Translations under genes and position numbers: made by a program | Shown: one piece after another, positions 50,809 to 59,013 of the stretch | How positions within the stretch are numbered: the first letter of the stretch is position 1 | Layout of the letters: the number at the start of each line of letters is the position of its first letter | Assembly (NCBI GenBank): GCA_039025395.1 | Contig: JBCCOK010000008.1 | Span: 1-64,000 of the forward strand | Source: Hoeflea_A sp039025395 | GTDB lineage: Bacteria; Pseudomonadota; Alphaproteobacteria; Rhizobiales; Rhizobiaceae | DNA length: 64,000 nt | Direction: 5' to 3' | Notes under the pieces: model-generated | The model's input: only the letters and a program-made list of their open reading frames with translations | What the model was told of the DNA's origin: nothing | Databases searched by the model: none

Positions 50809-51576
50809 TTACTGGTTTTTACCTTCGCCCCCTATGCGTCCGGCCAGCCAATAGAAGACCCTGTATGGTAAAAAATTGAGCGCGCGCATGAATGTGGTGA
50901 ACCCAAAGGGAAAAAAGATAGCTGGTTTCTGCTTTAAGATGCCGTCGAGCATTTTTTCCGCGGCAGCCTCAGAGCTTATAATCCCGGGCATCTTATAGGT
51001 GTTTACCCGTGACATAGGCGTATCGACAAAACCAGGGTTCACCAGCGTGACGACGATGCCGTATTTGCGCAACTCAACGGTCAGGGTTTCGGTCAGGTGC
51101 GAAAGCGCAGCCTTGCTGGAACCGTAAGCAGCCGCGGTAGGCAGGCCGCGATAGCCGGCGACCGACGAAACAATGACAATATGGCCACTACCCTGTTTCT
51201 TCATACCCGGCAGCACGGCATTAACGATATTGACCGCGCCGAAGTAATTGATTTCCATTGTCTGGCGCATCTTGTCGATGTCCATCGAATCCGCGGACAT
51301 CGGATGCCAAACGCCGGCGCAGAATACAGCGAGGTCTATGCTGCCGAAACGCTGCTCGATCTCTTCAGCGGTTTTATAGGCCGCCTCGTGGTCGGTTACA
51401 TCGAGCGGATATGAGACAATATGTTGGCCAGAGTTTGCGACGCTCTCCAGCCCTTCTTTTGAACGCGCCGAAACAGCAATGTGATCGGCGCGATCATCCG
51501 CCAGTTTTGCAAGGCTTGCGCCAATGCCGGAACTTGCTCCGACAATCCATACATTGCCGAGCCGGCGTTGCACCAT
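50809..51576 (-). CDS. Short-chain dehydrogenase/reductase of the RpoE locus
   Basis: A 255-residue SDR: GASSGIG near residues 13-19, catalytic Ser in VIVSSVAGYRG, and Tyr/Lys in YGSSK. A long C-terminal tail ends with a hydrophobic segment FMRALNFLPYRVFYWLAGRIG, which could attach it to the membrane. It lies seven bases after the anti-sigma gene and is probably made from the rpoE promoter. A role in lipid metabolism would fit the other genes of the locus. Confidence 0.85.
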   Translation of the reverse strand: MVQRRLGNVWIVGASSGIGASLAKLADDRADHIAVSARSKEGLESVANSGQHIVSYPLDVTDHEAAYKTAEEIEQRFGSIDLAVFCAGVWHPMSADSMDIDKMRQTMEINYFGAVNIVNAVLPGMKKQGSGHIVIVSSVAGYRGLPTAAAYGSSKAALSHLTETLTVELRKYGIVVTLVNPGFVDTPMSRVNTYKMPGIISSEAAAEKMLDGILKQKPAIFFPFGFTTFMRALNFLPYRVFYWLAGRIGGEGKNQ

Positions 51577-51583
51577 AGGCCGG

Positions 51584-52264
51584 TCAGATCCCCACGAGCG
51601 GCTGCAGCAGGCGGCTCATGACACCCTTGAACTGGGTCGGTTCTTCGGTCGCAACGACGCAAACACATGCTTCCGCCGAATCCACAAAGGGTTGATGTTC
51701 TACATGTTCATCCAGATCAGCAATGTCTCCGCGGCCAAAACGGCCAAATGTATCGCTGTAAGATCCGCGAAGAACAAGCGTCATTTCCACGCCGCCATGA
51801 CCATGTTCCGGCATTTTGCGGCCCGGGCCAATCTTCAACATGAAGAGGGATGACGAAGTACCTGCCATTTCAATCCGGTGACGATGGACACCAGGCGCGA
51901 GCCATTGCCAGTCCAATGCGTCGATCGAGTCACCGATAAGGCCCTGGAGAGGCAACGGAACTTCGGCATTGACCTGTGTAGAGACCTCCTTAGGCCTTTC
52001 CATAACCGCAGCCGTTGCCGTTGGCCGGTTTTCGGCTTCAGCATCGAGCAGATGGGAGATGCGTGCAAACGCATCAGCCGACACATCTGCCTGCGGACCG
52101 TGTTCAAGACAATCTCCGCCAAGGGCTTCAGCCATTCGCACGGCATTGCGGCATGTTTCGCACATGGCCAAGTGCGAGGCGACAATAACACAGAATGCGG
52201 GATCGAGGTCTCCGCTTGCGTAGCGCATTAGCGACGCATCATCGAGGTGATGATGGATGCTCAT
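51584..52264 (-). CDS. chrR: ChrR-type zinc anti-sigma factor
   Basis: A 226-residue anti-sigma factor with an N-terminal zinc-binding anti-sigma domain: His6, His31, Cys35 and Cys38 (HLAMCETC), exactly the residue numbers of the R. sphaeroides ChrR ligands. A C-terminal cupin follows with His154, His156, Glu160 and His190, keeping the ligand spacing of ChrR (2, 4 and 30 residues apart). ChrR holds RpoE inactive until singlet oxygen or organic peroxide triggers its loss. Its ATG overlaps the sigma factor stop (ATGA), so both are made in balance. Confidence 0.92.
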   Translation of the reverse strand: MSIHHHLDDASLMRYASGDLDPAFCVIVASHLAMCETCRNAVRMAEALGGDCLEHGPQADVSADAFARISHLLDAEAENRPTATAAVMERPKEVSTQVNAEVPLPLQGLIGDSIDALDWQWLAPGVHRHRIEMAGTSSSLFMLKIGPGRKMPEHGHGGVEMTLVLRGSYSDTFGRFGRGDIADLDEHVEHQPFVDSAEACVCVVATEEPTQFKGVMSRLLQPLVGI

Positions 52265-52860
52265 TTCAGATCCTCAAGCTTCTCTTTCAGCTTTTTATAT
52301 GCCAGCCGGGTCCGCGATTTCACGGTACCAATTGGCAAGTCAAGTTTTGCCGCTATCTCGCTTTGCGGCATGAATTTCAAAAAGGCGAGTTCGATCACTG
52401 TTTTTTGCTCTTCCGGCAACAATTCCAGCGCCTCACGCACCCGTTCCTCGTTTTGGCTTCCGATTACCCTCGTTTCCGCATCAGGCGCTTCACAGGCGAT
52501 CGAAACCGTTTCCACATCAACATACGGCTGCACCGGTTGCCGGCGCAGGCGGTCGATACGTGCATTGCGGGCGATGGTAAAAATCCATGTTGCAACGCTG
52601 CCGCGTCCGGCCGAGTAAAGCGCAGCCTTTCGCCAAACCGTCAACATGACCTCTTGCATCATATCCTCGGCGAGGTCGTTGCTGGCGCCCGAGCTCAGCA
52701 TCATGCCCTTCACCTTGGGCCCAAAAATCAAGAAAAGCGCTTCGAAAGCCTTTCGATCCTTGGAAGAAGCGACATCCGCTATCAACGTTTCGTGGAGTGA
52801 CTGCTCCGGACGTTCATCCGGCGCCTCCGTCGTTTCTTCCATACTCAAGGCTTTCAGCAT
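52261..52860 (-). CDS. rpoE: RpoE-type ECF sigma factor (ChrR-regulated)
   Basis: A 199-residue ECF sigma factor: region 2 with DLAEDMMQEVMLTVWRK and an RGSVATWIFTIARNARIDRL stretch, region 4 with MPQSEIAAKLDLPIGTVKSR. The partner anti-sigma ChrR follows with overlapping codons. A TGATCC-N18-TATTAG promoter stands 28 bases upstream, indicating autoregulation. It should switch on genes for defence against singlet oxygen, including the FAD/DUF1365 operon and the fasciclin gene, which carry the same promoter pattern. A start 18 bases downstream (MEETTEA) is possible. Confidence 0.93.
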   Translation of the reverse strand: MLKALSMEETTEAPDERPEQSLHETLIADVASSKDRKAFEALFLIFGPKVKGMMLSSGASNDLAEDMMQEVMLTVWRKAALYSAGRGSVATWIFTIARNARIDRLRRQPVQPYVDVETVSIACEAPDAETRVIGSQNEERVREALELLPEEQKTVIELAFLKFMPQSEIAAKLDLPIGTVKSRTRLAYKKLKEKLEDLK

Positions 52861-52887
52861 CGCCCGTCTCGATAGTTTGTAATGGAC

Positions 52888-52917
52888 CTAATACGCGAGA
52901 CGGGAGCGGGTGGATCA
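52888..52917 (-). promoter_or_regulatory. Predicted RpoE promoter of the rpoE-chrR-SDR operon
   Basis: On the minus strand TGATCC (52917-52912), an 18-base spacer and TATTAG (52893-52888) precede the sigma factor gene. It is one of three copies in the locus. Confidence 0.75.
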
Positions 52918-52978
52918 CGGTTTAAGGCGAAAATATCAGTAAAAAGCAAATAATCGAGGGTTCTTTTTGCCGCGCCGG

Positions 52979-53008
52979 TGATCCGACGCAAGTCGCGTTT
53001 CGTATAGC
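52979..53008 (+). promoter_or_regulatory. Predicted RpoE promoter of the fasciclin gene
   Basis: TGATCC at 52979-52984, an 18-base spacer and TATAGC at 53003-53008, 24 bases before the start codon. It faces away from the rpoE promoter in the same gap. Confidence 0.75.
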
Positions 53009-53032
53009 CCGCATCCCAAACAGGAGGAAATC

Positions 53033-53521
53033 ATGAAAAAACTGACAATTGCGGCAGCCGTGGTGGCTGGCCTGAGCATGAGCGCGCCGGTTTCAGCGGC
53101 CAACATCGTCGAAACCGCCCAGCAGGCAGGAAGCTTTGAAACGCTGCTCGCCGCAGCGCAGGCAGCGGGCCTCGCCGACGCTCTTGCGAGCGGCGACAAC
53201 CTCACGGTCTTTGCGCCAACTGATGAAGCCTTTGCAGCCCTTCCGGCGGGCACTGTCGAAAACCTGCTGAAGCCGGAAAACAAAGACCAGCTCGCTGCGA
53301 TTCTCTCGTACCACGTTTTGCCGCGTAAACTGATGTCTACCGACCTTCCCGGTCGCGCGATCCACGTCAGGACGCTGAAATCGGGCGGTGATCGGACACT
53401 TCTCGTTGAAAAGTCGTCTTCGGGCGTAACCGTTGACAACGCAAATGTGGTGTCAGCCGACATCGTTACCGACAATGGCGTCATTCACGTTATCGACGCT
53501 GTGGTTCTGCCATCAAACTGA
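53033..53521 (+). CDS. Secreted fasciclin-domain (FAS1) protein
   Basis: A 162-residue exported protein: signal peptide 1-22 ending PVSAA, then a single FAS1 domain with the H1 motif NLTVFAPTDEAFAALP and H2 motif ILSYHVLPRKL, finishing GVIHVIDAVVLPSN. FAS1 domains mediate adhesion and bind small hydrophobic molecules. AGGAGGAA precedes the ATG. It is driven by an RpoE-type promoter head-to-head with rpoE, so it is probably an envelope protein of the singlet-oxygen response. Confidence 0.92.
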   Translation: MKKLTIAAAVVAGLSMSAPVSAANIVETAQQAGSFETLLAAAQAAGLADALASGDNLTVFAPTDEAFAALPAGTVENLLKPENKDQLAAILSYHVLPRKLMSTDLPGRAIHVRTLKSGGDRTLLVEKSSSGVTVDNANVVSADIVTDNGVIHVIDAVVLPSN

Positions 53522-53532
53522 TGTTTTCCTTT

Positions 53533-53557
53533 CGGGCGCGCTGACCCAGCGCGCCCG
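53533..53557 (+). terminator. Strong hairpin after the fasciclin gene
   Basis: An eleven-base perfect stem (arm CGGGCGCGCTG at 53533-53543, mate at 53547-53557) with a three-base loop follows the stop codon by 11 bases. No T run follows, so it may stop transcription only with help from Rho or act as an mRNA end protector. Confidence 0.55.
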
Positions 53558-53822
53558 TCGACGTGGCCTGGGTGTTTGATTCCAGGCAAAAAAAGCGCGG
53601 ACAGTCAAAGACGGATTACTCAAGTAATCGGTCAAGGAATTTCGGCGAAAGTATCTCAAACGGCTGCTCGCGCAAGTCATCGATCGGGTCAAGAACTTGT
53701 TCTAATGTCAATTCAGCTTCCGCTACCTGCGCGTTGTGGATGGAGTGCAGCGCGCATTCTCCAAAAATGGTCTTTTGCGGTCGATGTGCGCCGGCCTTGC
53801 CAGCATACCCTCTGTCGGCCAA
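53558..53822. other. Gap between fasciclin and MalK-type genes
   Basis: The 265 bases hold no clear gene. A minus-strand frame at 53616-53822 encodes 68 residues directly behind the ATPase stop but would need a TTG start and has no recognisable domain. Confidence 0.4.
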
Positions 53823-54881
53823 CTACCGGATACGCGCCTCCGTTTGGCCGTCAAACAGCATCGCGCGTTTGAGATCGAAACTGATGCTGACCCTGGAATT
53901 CTCGGCCGAACGTTCCTCATCGTGTTCTTCAACAATGATCTTTTCGCCGGTGTCGGCAACGAGGTAATCGTAGGAGACGCCGCCAAGCGCTTCCGTCAGT
54001 TCGACCGAAAGCGTATCTCCCGTCCGGTCGATGTCAATGTGTTCAGGCCTAACGCCGAGGATGATTGGCGTACCTCCGGGGGGCATTTTCAACGGGAGCT
54101 TGAAGCTGCCTTTCAACGCCGGGACCTCAACCGCGTCACCGGTGCTTGTGCCTGCAAGAAAGTTCATAGCGGGCGAGCCGATAAAGCCGGCAACAAACCG
54201 ATTGTCCGGATCGCGATATAGCTCGAGTGGTGCGCCGACCTGCTCGATATATCCGCCGCGAAGAACGACGATCTTGTCGGCGAGAGTCATGGCTTCCACC
54301 TGATCGTGCGTCACATAAATCATGGTGGCACCGATCTCCTTGTGCAGCCGGGCGATTTCCACACGCATTTCAACGCGCAGTTCCGCATCGAGGTTTGAAA
54401 GCGGTTCGTCGAAGAGAAATACCTCCGGCCCGCGGACAATCGCGCGTCCTATGGATACGCGCTGACGCTGGCCACCCGACAGTGCCGAGGGCTTGCGGCT
54501 GAGATACTCCTCCAGCTTCAGAATGCGGGTGGCTTCCGCGACCTTTTGATCGATCTCGGCTTTTGGATGGCCGTTCATCTTCAGCCCAAATCCCATATTT
54601 TCCTTGACCGTCATGTGCGGATAGAGCGCATAGGTCTGGAAAACCATTGCAACACCACGCTGCGCCGGGTCCATACGTGTTACGTCACGGCTGCCGATGG
54701 AGATTTTTCCTTCCGTGGTCTCCTCCAGACCGGCGACCATTCGCAGCAATGTCGACTTGCCACAACCGGAGGGTCCGACAAAGACACAAAACTCACCATC
54801 TTCGATCTGCAAATCCACGCCATGGATCACCTGCACATCGTTGTATCTTTTGATTACATCCTGAAGTACGACCCCTGACAT
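53823..54881 (-). CDS. MalK/UgpC-type sugar ABC transporter ATPase
   Basis: A 352-residue ATPase of the CUT1 class: Walker A GPSGCGKST (36-44), signature LSGGQRQRV, Walker B FLFDEPLSNLD, and a C-terminal OB-type regulatory domain (GVRPEHIDI). It energises the binding protein and two permeases across the divergent promoter at 55826-58985. It follows the IclR gene by four bases on the minus strand, an unusual placement of the ATPase away from the other transporter genes. Confidence 0.93.
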   Translation of the reverse strand: MSGVVLQDVIKRYNDVQVIHGVDLQIEDGEFCVFVGPSGCGKSTLLRMVAGLEETTEGKISIGSRDVTRMDPAQRGVAMVFQTYALYPHMTVKENMGFGLKMNGHPKAEIDQKVAEATRILKLEEYLSRKPSALSGGQRQRVSIGRAIVRGPEVFLFDEPLSNLDAELRVEMRVEIARLHKEIGATMIYVTHDQVEAMTLADKIVVLRGGYIEQVGAPLELYRDPDNRFVAGFIGSPAMNFLAGTSTGDAVEVPALKGSFKLPLKMPPGGTPIILGVRPEHIDIDRTGDTLSVELTEALGGVSYDYLVADTGEKIIVEEHDEERSAENSRVSISFDLKRAMLFDGQTEARIR

Positions 54882-54885
54882 GTTG

Positions 54886-55710
54886 CTACATCTCCATTCT
54901 TTCCGGCAGTTGCCGATTTTCCGGGAACCGCCAATATTCCGCTGCGGAGGCGATTGCGCCGGCAGCGCGCTTTAAATCGGGTACGAATTCTTCCAGTCGT
55001 CCGAGCGATGTTCGGGCTGACGTACTCGTGATCGAGATGGCACCCATCATCTGACTGGTACCGGATAGAATGGGAACTGCCACACAGATGATTCCAGGCT
55101 CGTGATCTTCGCGGTCGAGTGCGTAGCCGCGCTTGCGAACTTGCTCAAGTTCGACAGTCAGTTCTTTCCGGGAGCAAATCGTCGACTCGGTGAAGCGATG
55201 AAATGACTGCTGGGCCAGCACGCGCCGCAATTCCTGATCGGGAAGATGGGCGAGCATCGCCTTTCCGACACCTGTGCAGTAAGCGGGTCCGACTTTGCCG
55301 GCTTCCGAGAACATATTGACGCGGCGTTTGGAGTCGCGCTTGTCGAGGTAAAGCACATGCGGTCCGTCCAGCTGGGCCAGATGGATCGTCTCGCCAGTGG
55401 CCTCGCTCAAGGCAGTCAGATGCGGATACGCAACGGGCGCCAGCGACGCCTGGGTCCAGGCCGAGTGGGCAAGACGAACGAGCCTGACGCCAAGCGAATA
55501 GGTCTGCCATTTGCGATCATATGACAGCAGGTCCTCGGTTACGAGATTTTGCAGGATGCGATAGAGGGTGGCCTTGGGATAGTTTGACTTTTCGAGGATG
55601 TCATTGAAGCGGACCGGCCGTTCGAAGGCAGCCACCCCGTCGAGCACGCTCAACGCTTTACCCACAGTGCCGCTAGACTTGCGCTCGCTCTGCAACCTCT
55701 TTCCTCCCAT
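54886..55710 (-). CDS. IclR-family regulator of the alpha-galactoside locus
   Basis: A 274-residue IclR protein. The winged helix lies at about residues 12-75 (RFNDILEKSNYPKATLYRIL) and the effector domain follows, with GPAYCTGVGKAMLAHLP and GIICVAVPIL. I start at ATG 55710 (MGGKRLQS), as longer versions add residues unlike the family. It diverges from the binding-protein gene and probably represses both directions until galactose, a galactonate intermediate or an alpha-galactoside binds. Confidence 0.9.
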   Translation of the reverse strand: MGGKRLQSERKSSGTVGKALSVLDGVAAFERPVRFNDILEKSNYPKATLYRILQNLVTEDLLSYDRKWQTYSLGVRLVRLAHSAWTQASLAPVAYPHLTALSEATGETIHLAQLDGPHVLYLDKRDSKRRVNMFSEAGKVGPAYCTGVGKAMLAHLPDQELRRVLAQQSFHRFTESTICSRKELTVELEQVRKRGYALDREDHEPGIICVAVPILSGTSQMMGAISITSTSARTSLGRLEEFVPDLKRAAGAIASAAEYWRFPENRQLPERMEM

Positions 55711-55766
55711 ACCCTGCCCCCGGCAAGCGGCGGCGAGGATATTCTTGACAACGCTATGCCAATCAT

Positions 55767-55809
55767 GTTCCAATTTCAATATATAAATGTAAGTTTCATT
55801 ATTTGGAAC
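55767..55809. promoter_or_regulatory. Possible IclR operator in the divergent gap
   Basis: GTTCCAA at 55767-55773 is mirrored by TTGGAAC at 55803-55809, and an AT-rich stretch between them has two TTTCA repeats. It sits between the divergent starts of the regulator and the binding-protein gene, where an IclR protein would act. The arm spacing of 29 bases is long, so two dimers may be needed. Confidence 0.4.
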
Positions 55810-55825
55810 CTTAAGGGAGGAAACC

Positions 55826-57079
55826 ATGCGTTCCATTTTGAAAGCGTCAGCGATGGCGCTTGCTGCTGGTGCCGTTCTGATGACGGGCGCCTTTGCCGCA
55901 GACGAAAAACTCAGCGGCGAGATGAAGATCTTTCTCGATACTTCGAATCCAGCACCACGCGCGACCTTCGAGGGCGTAATCGCTCAATTCGGCGAAATGC
56001 ACCCCGATCTGAATATAGAAACAACGATTATCGACCGCGACGCCTACAAGACGCAAATCCGCAACTTTCTCACGGCCAATCCGCCAGATGTGGCAACATG
56101 GTATGCCGGTAACCGCATGCTGCCATACGTAACGACGGGCTTATTCGAAGATGTGTCCGATATGTGGACTGGCGAGCTTGCGCAGGAACTGGCATCCACC
56201 AAAACCGCAATGACGATTGACGGCAAGCAGTGGGGCATTCCCTATACCTATTACCAGTGGGGCTTGTACTATCGCAAAGACATTTTCGACGAACTGGGTC
56301 TGAGTGTTCCGACCACATGGGAAGAGGAAAAGGCCAACTGTCAGAAAATCATCGATTCCGGCAGGAAGTGCTACACGATCGGTACCAAGTTCCTTTGGAC
56401 GGCGGCCGGCTGGTTCGACTACCTCAACCTGCGCACCAACGGCTACGAATTCCACATGGCGCTGACCGCCGGAAAGGAAAGCTGGACGGATGACCGGGTC
56501 AAGAAGACCATGGCCAATTGGCGCGAGCTCATCGATATGGGCGCATTTATCGATGACCACACGGCCTATAGCTGGCAGGAGGCCATCCCTTTTCTTGTCG
56601 ACGGTCAGGCCGCTGCTTATCTGATGGGCAACTTCGCAGTCGATCCGATCAAGTCGGCGGGGCTGACAGACGATCAGCTTGATTTTTACCAGTTCCCGCT
56701 GATTACAGAAGGTATCCCGATGGCGGAAGAAGCGCCGACGGATACGCTTCACATCCCCTCCGGCGCGGAAAACAAGGAAGCTGCACGGGCCTTCCTTCGG
56801 TTTGTCGCCTCACCCGAGGTTCAGACATCGATGAATGCAAGCCTCGGACAGCTGCCGGTCAACAACAAAGCCAGCGTCAACACGGATGACAAATTCGTCC
56901 GCCAGGGATTCGAGATGCTGAACAATGCCTCGGCCCTCGCGCAGTTCTTTGATCGCGACGCACCGGCCGAAATGGCCAAGGTCGGCATGGAGGGCTTTCA
57001 GGAATTCATGGTGCGACCGGACAATCTGGATCAAATCCTGCAGCGCCTCGAGAAAACCCGCGAGCGTGTCTATCAGTAA
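55826..57079 (+). CDS. CUT1-type sugar ABC transporter substrate-binding protein
   Basis: A 417-residue extracellular solute-binding protein of family 1, with signal peptide 1-24 ending GAFAAD. Typical parts include NFLTANPPDVATWYAGNR, WGIPYTYYQWGLYYRKD and LMGNFAVDPIKS. It should deliver an alpha-galactoside such as melibiose or raffinose, judging from the alpha-galactosidase in the operon. A TTAAGGGAGGAA ribosome-binding site precedes the ATG. A strong terminator follows the gene, before the permease genes. Confidence 0.93.
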   Translation: MRSILKASAMALAAGAVLMTGAFAADEKLSGEMKIFLDTSNPAPRATFEGVIAQFGEMHPDLNIETTIIDRDAYKTQIRNFLTANPPDVATWYAGNRMLPYVTTGLFEDVSDMWTGELAQELASTKTAMTIDGKQWGIPYTYYQWGLYYRKDIFDELGLSVPTTWEEEKANCQKIIDSGRKCYTIGTKFLWTAAGWFDYLNLRTNGYEFHMALTAGKESWTDDRVKKTMANWRELIDMGAFIDDHTAYSWQEAIPFLVDGQAAAYLMGNFAVDPIKSAGLTDDQLDFYQFPLITEGIPMAEEAPTDTLHIPSGAENKEAARAFLRFVASPEVQTSMNASLGQLPVNNKASVNTDDKFVRQGFEMLNNASALAQFFDRDAPAEMAKVGMEGFQEFMVRPDNLDQILQRLEKTRERVYQ

Positions 57080-57086
57080 ACGAATA

Positions 57087-57118
57087 GGGGCGGGCTGAAA
57101 GAACCCGCCCCTTTTTTT
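57087..57118 (+). terminator. Intrinsic terminator between binding-protein and permease genes
   Basis: GGGGCGGG (57087-57094), a nine-base loop and CCCGCCCC (57104-57111) are followed by seven T. It is a near-ideal Rho-independent terminator inside the operon, so the binding protein is probably made in excess while only some transcripts reach the permeases. Confidence 0.92.
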
Positions 57119-57205
57119 GTTTCGTGACCAGCCAGCTCGTGAGTCCGGTTCACCAAGAGACCGGTCGGCACGATCTGTCCTAGCAGCGAAAGAGCGGGGA
57201 TCGCG

Positions 57206-58135
57206 ATGTCCACTGTCAGTCTAAGCAAATCGGAATTCGAAAGCGCTCAGCGGTCCTGGTACAAGCGCAATGAAATCAGCATCACGCCTTGGCTCTTCAT
57301 GGCGCCCGGCATTCTGTTTTTTCTCTTTTATGTCATCTTTCCGATTTTCCAGAGCTTTGAAATCTCGCTGTTCAGTTGGGATGGGCTTGGTGAACGTGAG
57401 TTTGTTGGAACCGAAAACTACAGTGAACTCTGGGAAGATCCGGCGTTTTATACGTCACTGAGGAACAACCTGATCTGGCTGGTCCTATACTTGCTGGCCA
57501 TTCCCGCGGGCCTTTTCATTGCCCTATTCCTGAACCAGACCGTTTTCGGCATCAGACTTTACAAATCCCTGTTCTTTTTCCCGTTCGTAATCAGCCAAGT
57601 GGTCGTCGGTCTGGTCTTTACATGGTTCTACGATCCGACCTTCGGCCTTTTCAACACAATCCTGGGATGGTTCGGCCTCGGGCCCGTCAACGTGCTGGGC
57701 GATCCGGCCTATGTTACATATGGCATTATTGCTGCCGGCATCTGGCCGCAGACCGCCTATTGCATGATCCTGTATCTGACCGGCCTCAATGCGGTTGATC
57801 CGGAACAGATCGAAGCGGCAAGGCTCGATGGCGCGAAGGGCTGGAAGATGCTTTGGTACGTGGTTGTACCGCAACTCAAACCGGCGACCTTCATCGCATT
57901 TGTGGTGACCATAATCGGCGCTTTGCGCTCGTTCGACCTCATTTCGGTGATGACGAATGGAGGGCCGTTCGGTGAAAGCCGCGTCCTCAGTTTCTACATG
58001 TTCGAAGTCGCCCTTTCCGAATATGGCTTCCGCATGGGTTACGGCGCCGCAATCGCCGTCGTGCTGTTCATCATCATGCTGTTCTTCATAACGTACTTCC
58101 TCTACTCGATGTACAAAGAAGAAAGGGGGCGCTGA
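57206..58135 (+). CDS. CUT1-type sugar ABC transporter permease (MalF-like)
   Basis: A 309-residue membrane protein with six main hydrophobic segments. The EAA loop reads EAARLDGAKGWKMLWYVVVPQLKP, characteristic of binding-protein-dependent permeases. It pairs with the MalG-like protein encoded two bases later. It has a short polar N-terminus instead of the long extra loops of E. coli MalF. Confidence 0.92.
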   Translation: MSTVSLSKSEFESAQRSWYKRNEISITPWLFMAPGILFFLFYVIFPIFQSFEISLFSWDGLGEREFVGTENYSELWEDPAFYTSLRNNLIWLVLYLLAIPAGLFIALFLNQTVFGIRLYKSLFFFPFVISQVVVGLVFTWFYDPTFGLFNTILGWFGLGPVNVLGDPAYVTYGIIAAGIWPQTAYCMILYLTGLNAVDPEQIEAARLDGAKGWKMLWYVVVPQLKPATFIAFVVTIIGALRSFDLISVMTNGGPFGESRVLSFYMFEVALSEYGFRMGYGAAIAVVLFIIMLFFITYFLYSMYKEERGR

Positions 58136-58136
58136 G

Positions 58137-58985
58137 ATGTTTCCAACGCCCATCCAGAAATCGCCGCGAAGCTGGCAACTCACCTACCAATCATTTCTTC
58201 CGCTGGCGCTGATCATGTGGCTGCTGCCGCTGATTGCCGTCGGGGTGTTCTCCGTCAAGCCGGAAGGCGATTTTGCCGCCGGGCAGTATTGGAGTCTGCC
58301 TTCGACATTCGGCGGCTGGGAGAACTACAGCAAAGTCTTTTTCGAATCCGACATGCCGCGTTACCTGCTCAATTCGCTGCTGATTACGGTCCCCACTGCA
58401 ATCGGCGCCGTGGCGCTTGCATGCATGGCGGGTTTCGCGCTCGGGATCTACAAGTTCAGACTCAACCTGTGGATCTTCTTCCTTTTTGTTGCGGGCAATT
58501 TCGTGCCGTTCCAGATCCTGATGGTTCCAGTACGCGATTTGACGCTGGAATTGGGACTCTACAACACCAAGACCGGGCTCGTGCTTTTTCACATCGCCTT
58601 TCAAACCGGCTTTTGCACCCTGTTCATGCGAAACTTCATAAAGGGTCTGCCGTTCGCCCTCATTGAGGCGGCGCGCGTGGAAGGCATCGCCGAATGGCGC
58701 ATTTTCGTATACATCGTGCTGCCGCTTATGAAGCCGGCCATCGCCGCACTCAGCGTCCTGATTTTCACCTTTATCTGGAACGACTATTTCTGGGCCATTG
58801 TCCTGACACAGGGCGTCGAATCGCAGCCCGTGACGGCCGGTATCACGTCGTTCAATGCCCAATACCGCGCTGCCTATCACCTTATGAGCGCTGGCGCTAT
58901 CGTTGCTGCTCTGCCCCCGGTTGCCATGTTCTTCCTCATGCAGAAGCACTTTATCGCCGGCCTGACACTTGGAGCGGTCAAATGA
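58137..58985 (+). CDS. CUT1-type sugar ABC transporter permease (MalG-like)
   Basis: A 282-residue membrane protein with six hydrophobic segments and the EAA loop IEAARVEGIAEWRIFVYIVL. It completes the alpha-galactoside importer with the MalF-like permease, the binding protein at 55826 and the ATPase at 53823. Its gene starts one base after the preceding stop, so the pair is tightly coupled. Confidence 0.92.
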   Translation: MFPTPIQKSPRSWQLTYQSFLPLALIMWLLPLIAVGVFSVKPEGDFAAGQYWSLPSTFGGWENYSKVFFESDMPRYLLNSLLITVPTAIGAVALACMAGFALGIYKFRLNLWIFFLFVAGNFVPFQILMVPVRDLTLELGLYNTKTGLVLFHIAFQTGFCTLFMRNFIKGLPFALIEAARVEGIAEWRIFVYIVLPLMKPAIAALSVLIFTFIWNDYFWAIVLTQGVESQPVTAGITSFNAQYRAAYHLMSAGAIVAALPPVAMFFLMQKHFIAGLTLGAVK

Positions 58986-59013
58986 TCCGATACGTTCGTA
59001 CTGGCAGGCGACC

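Noticed and set aside
53616..53822. Minus-strand frame of 68 residues directly after the MalK-type gene
   Set aside because: It needs a TTG start touching the previous stop and shows no recognisable domain; kept only as part of the gap note.
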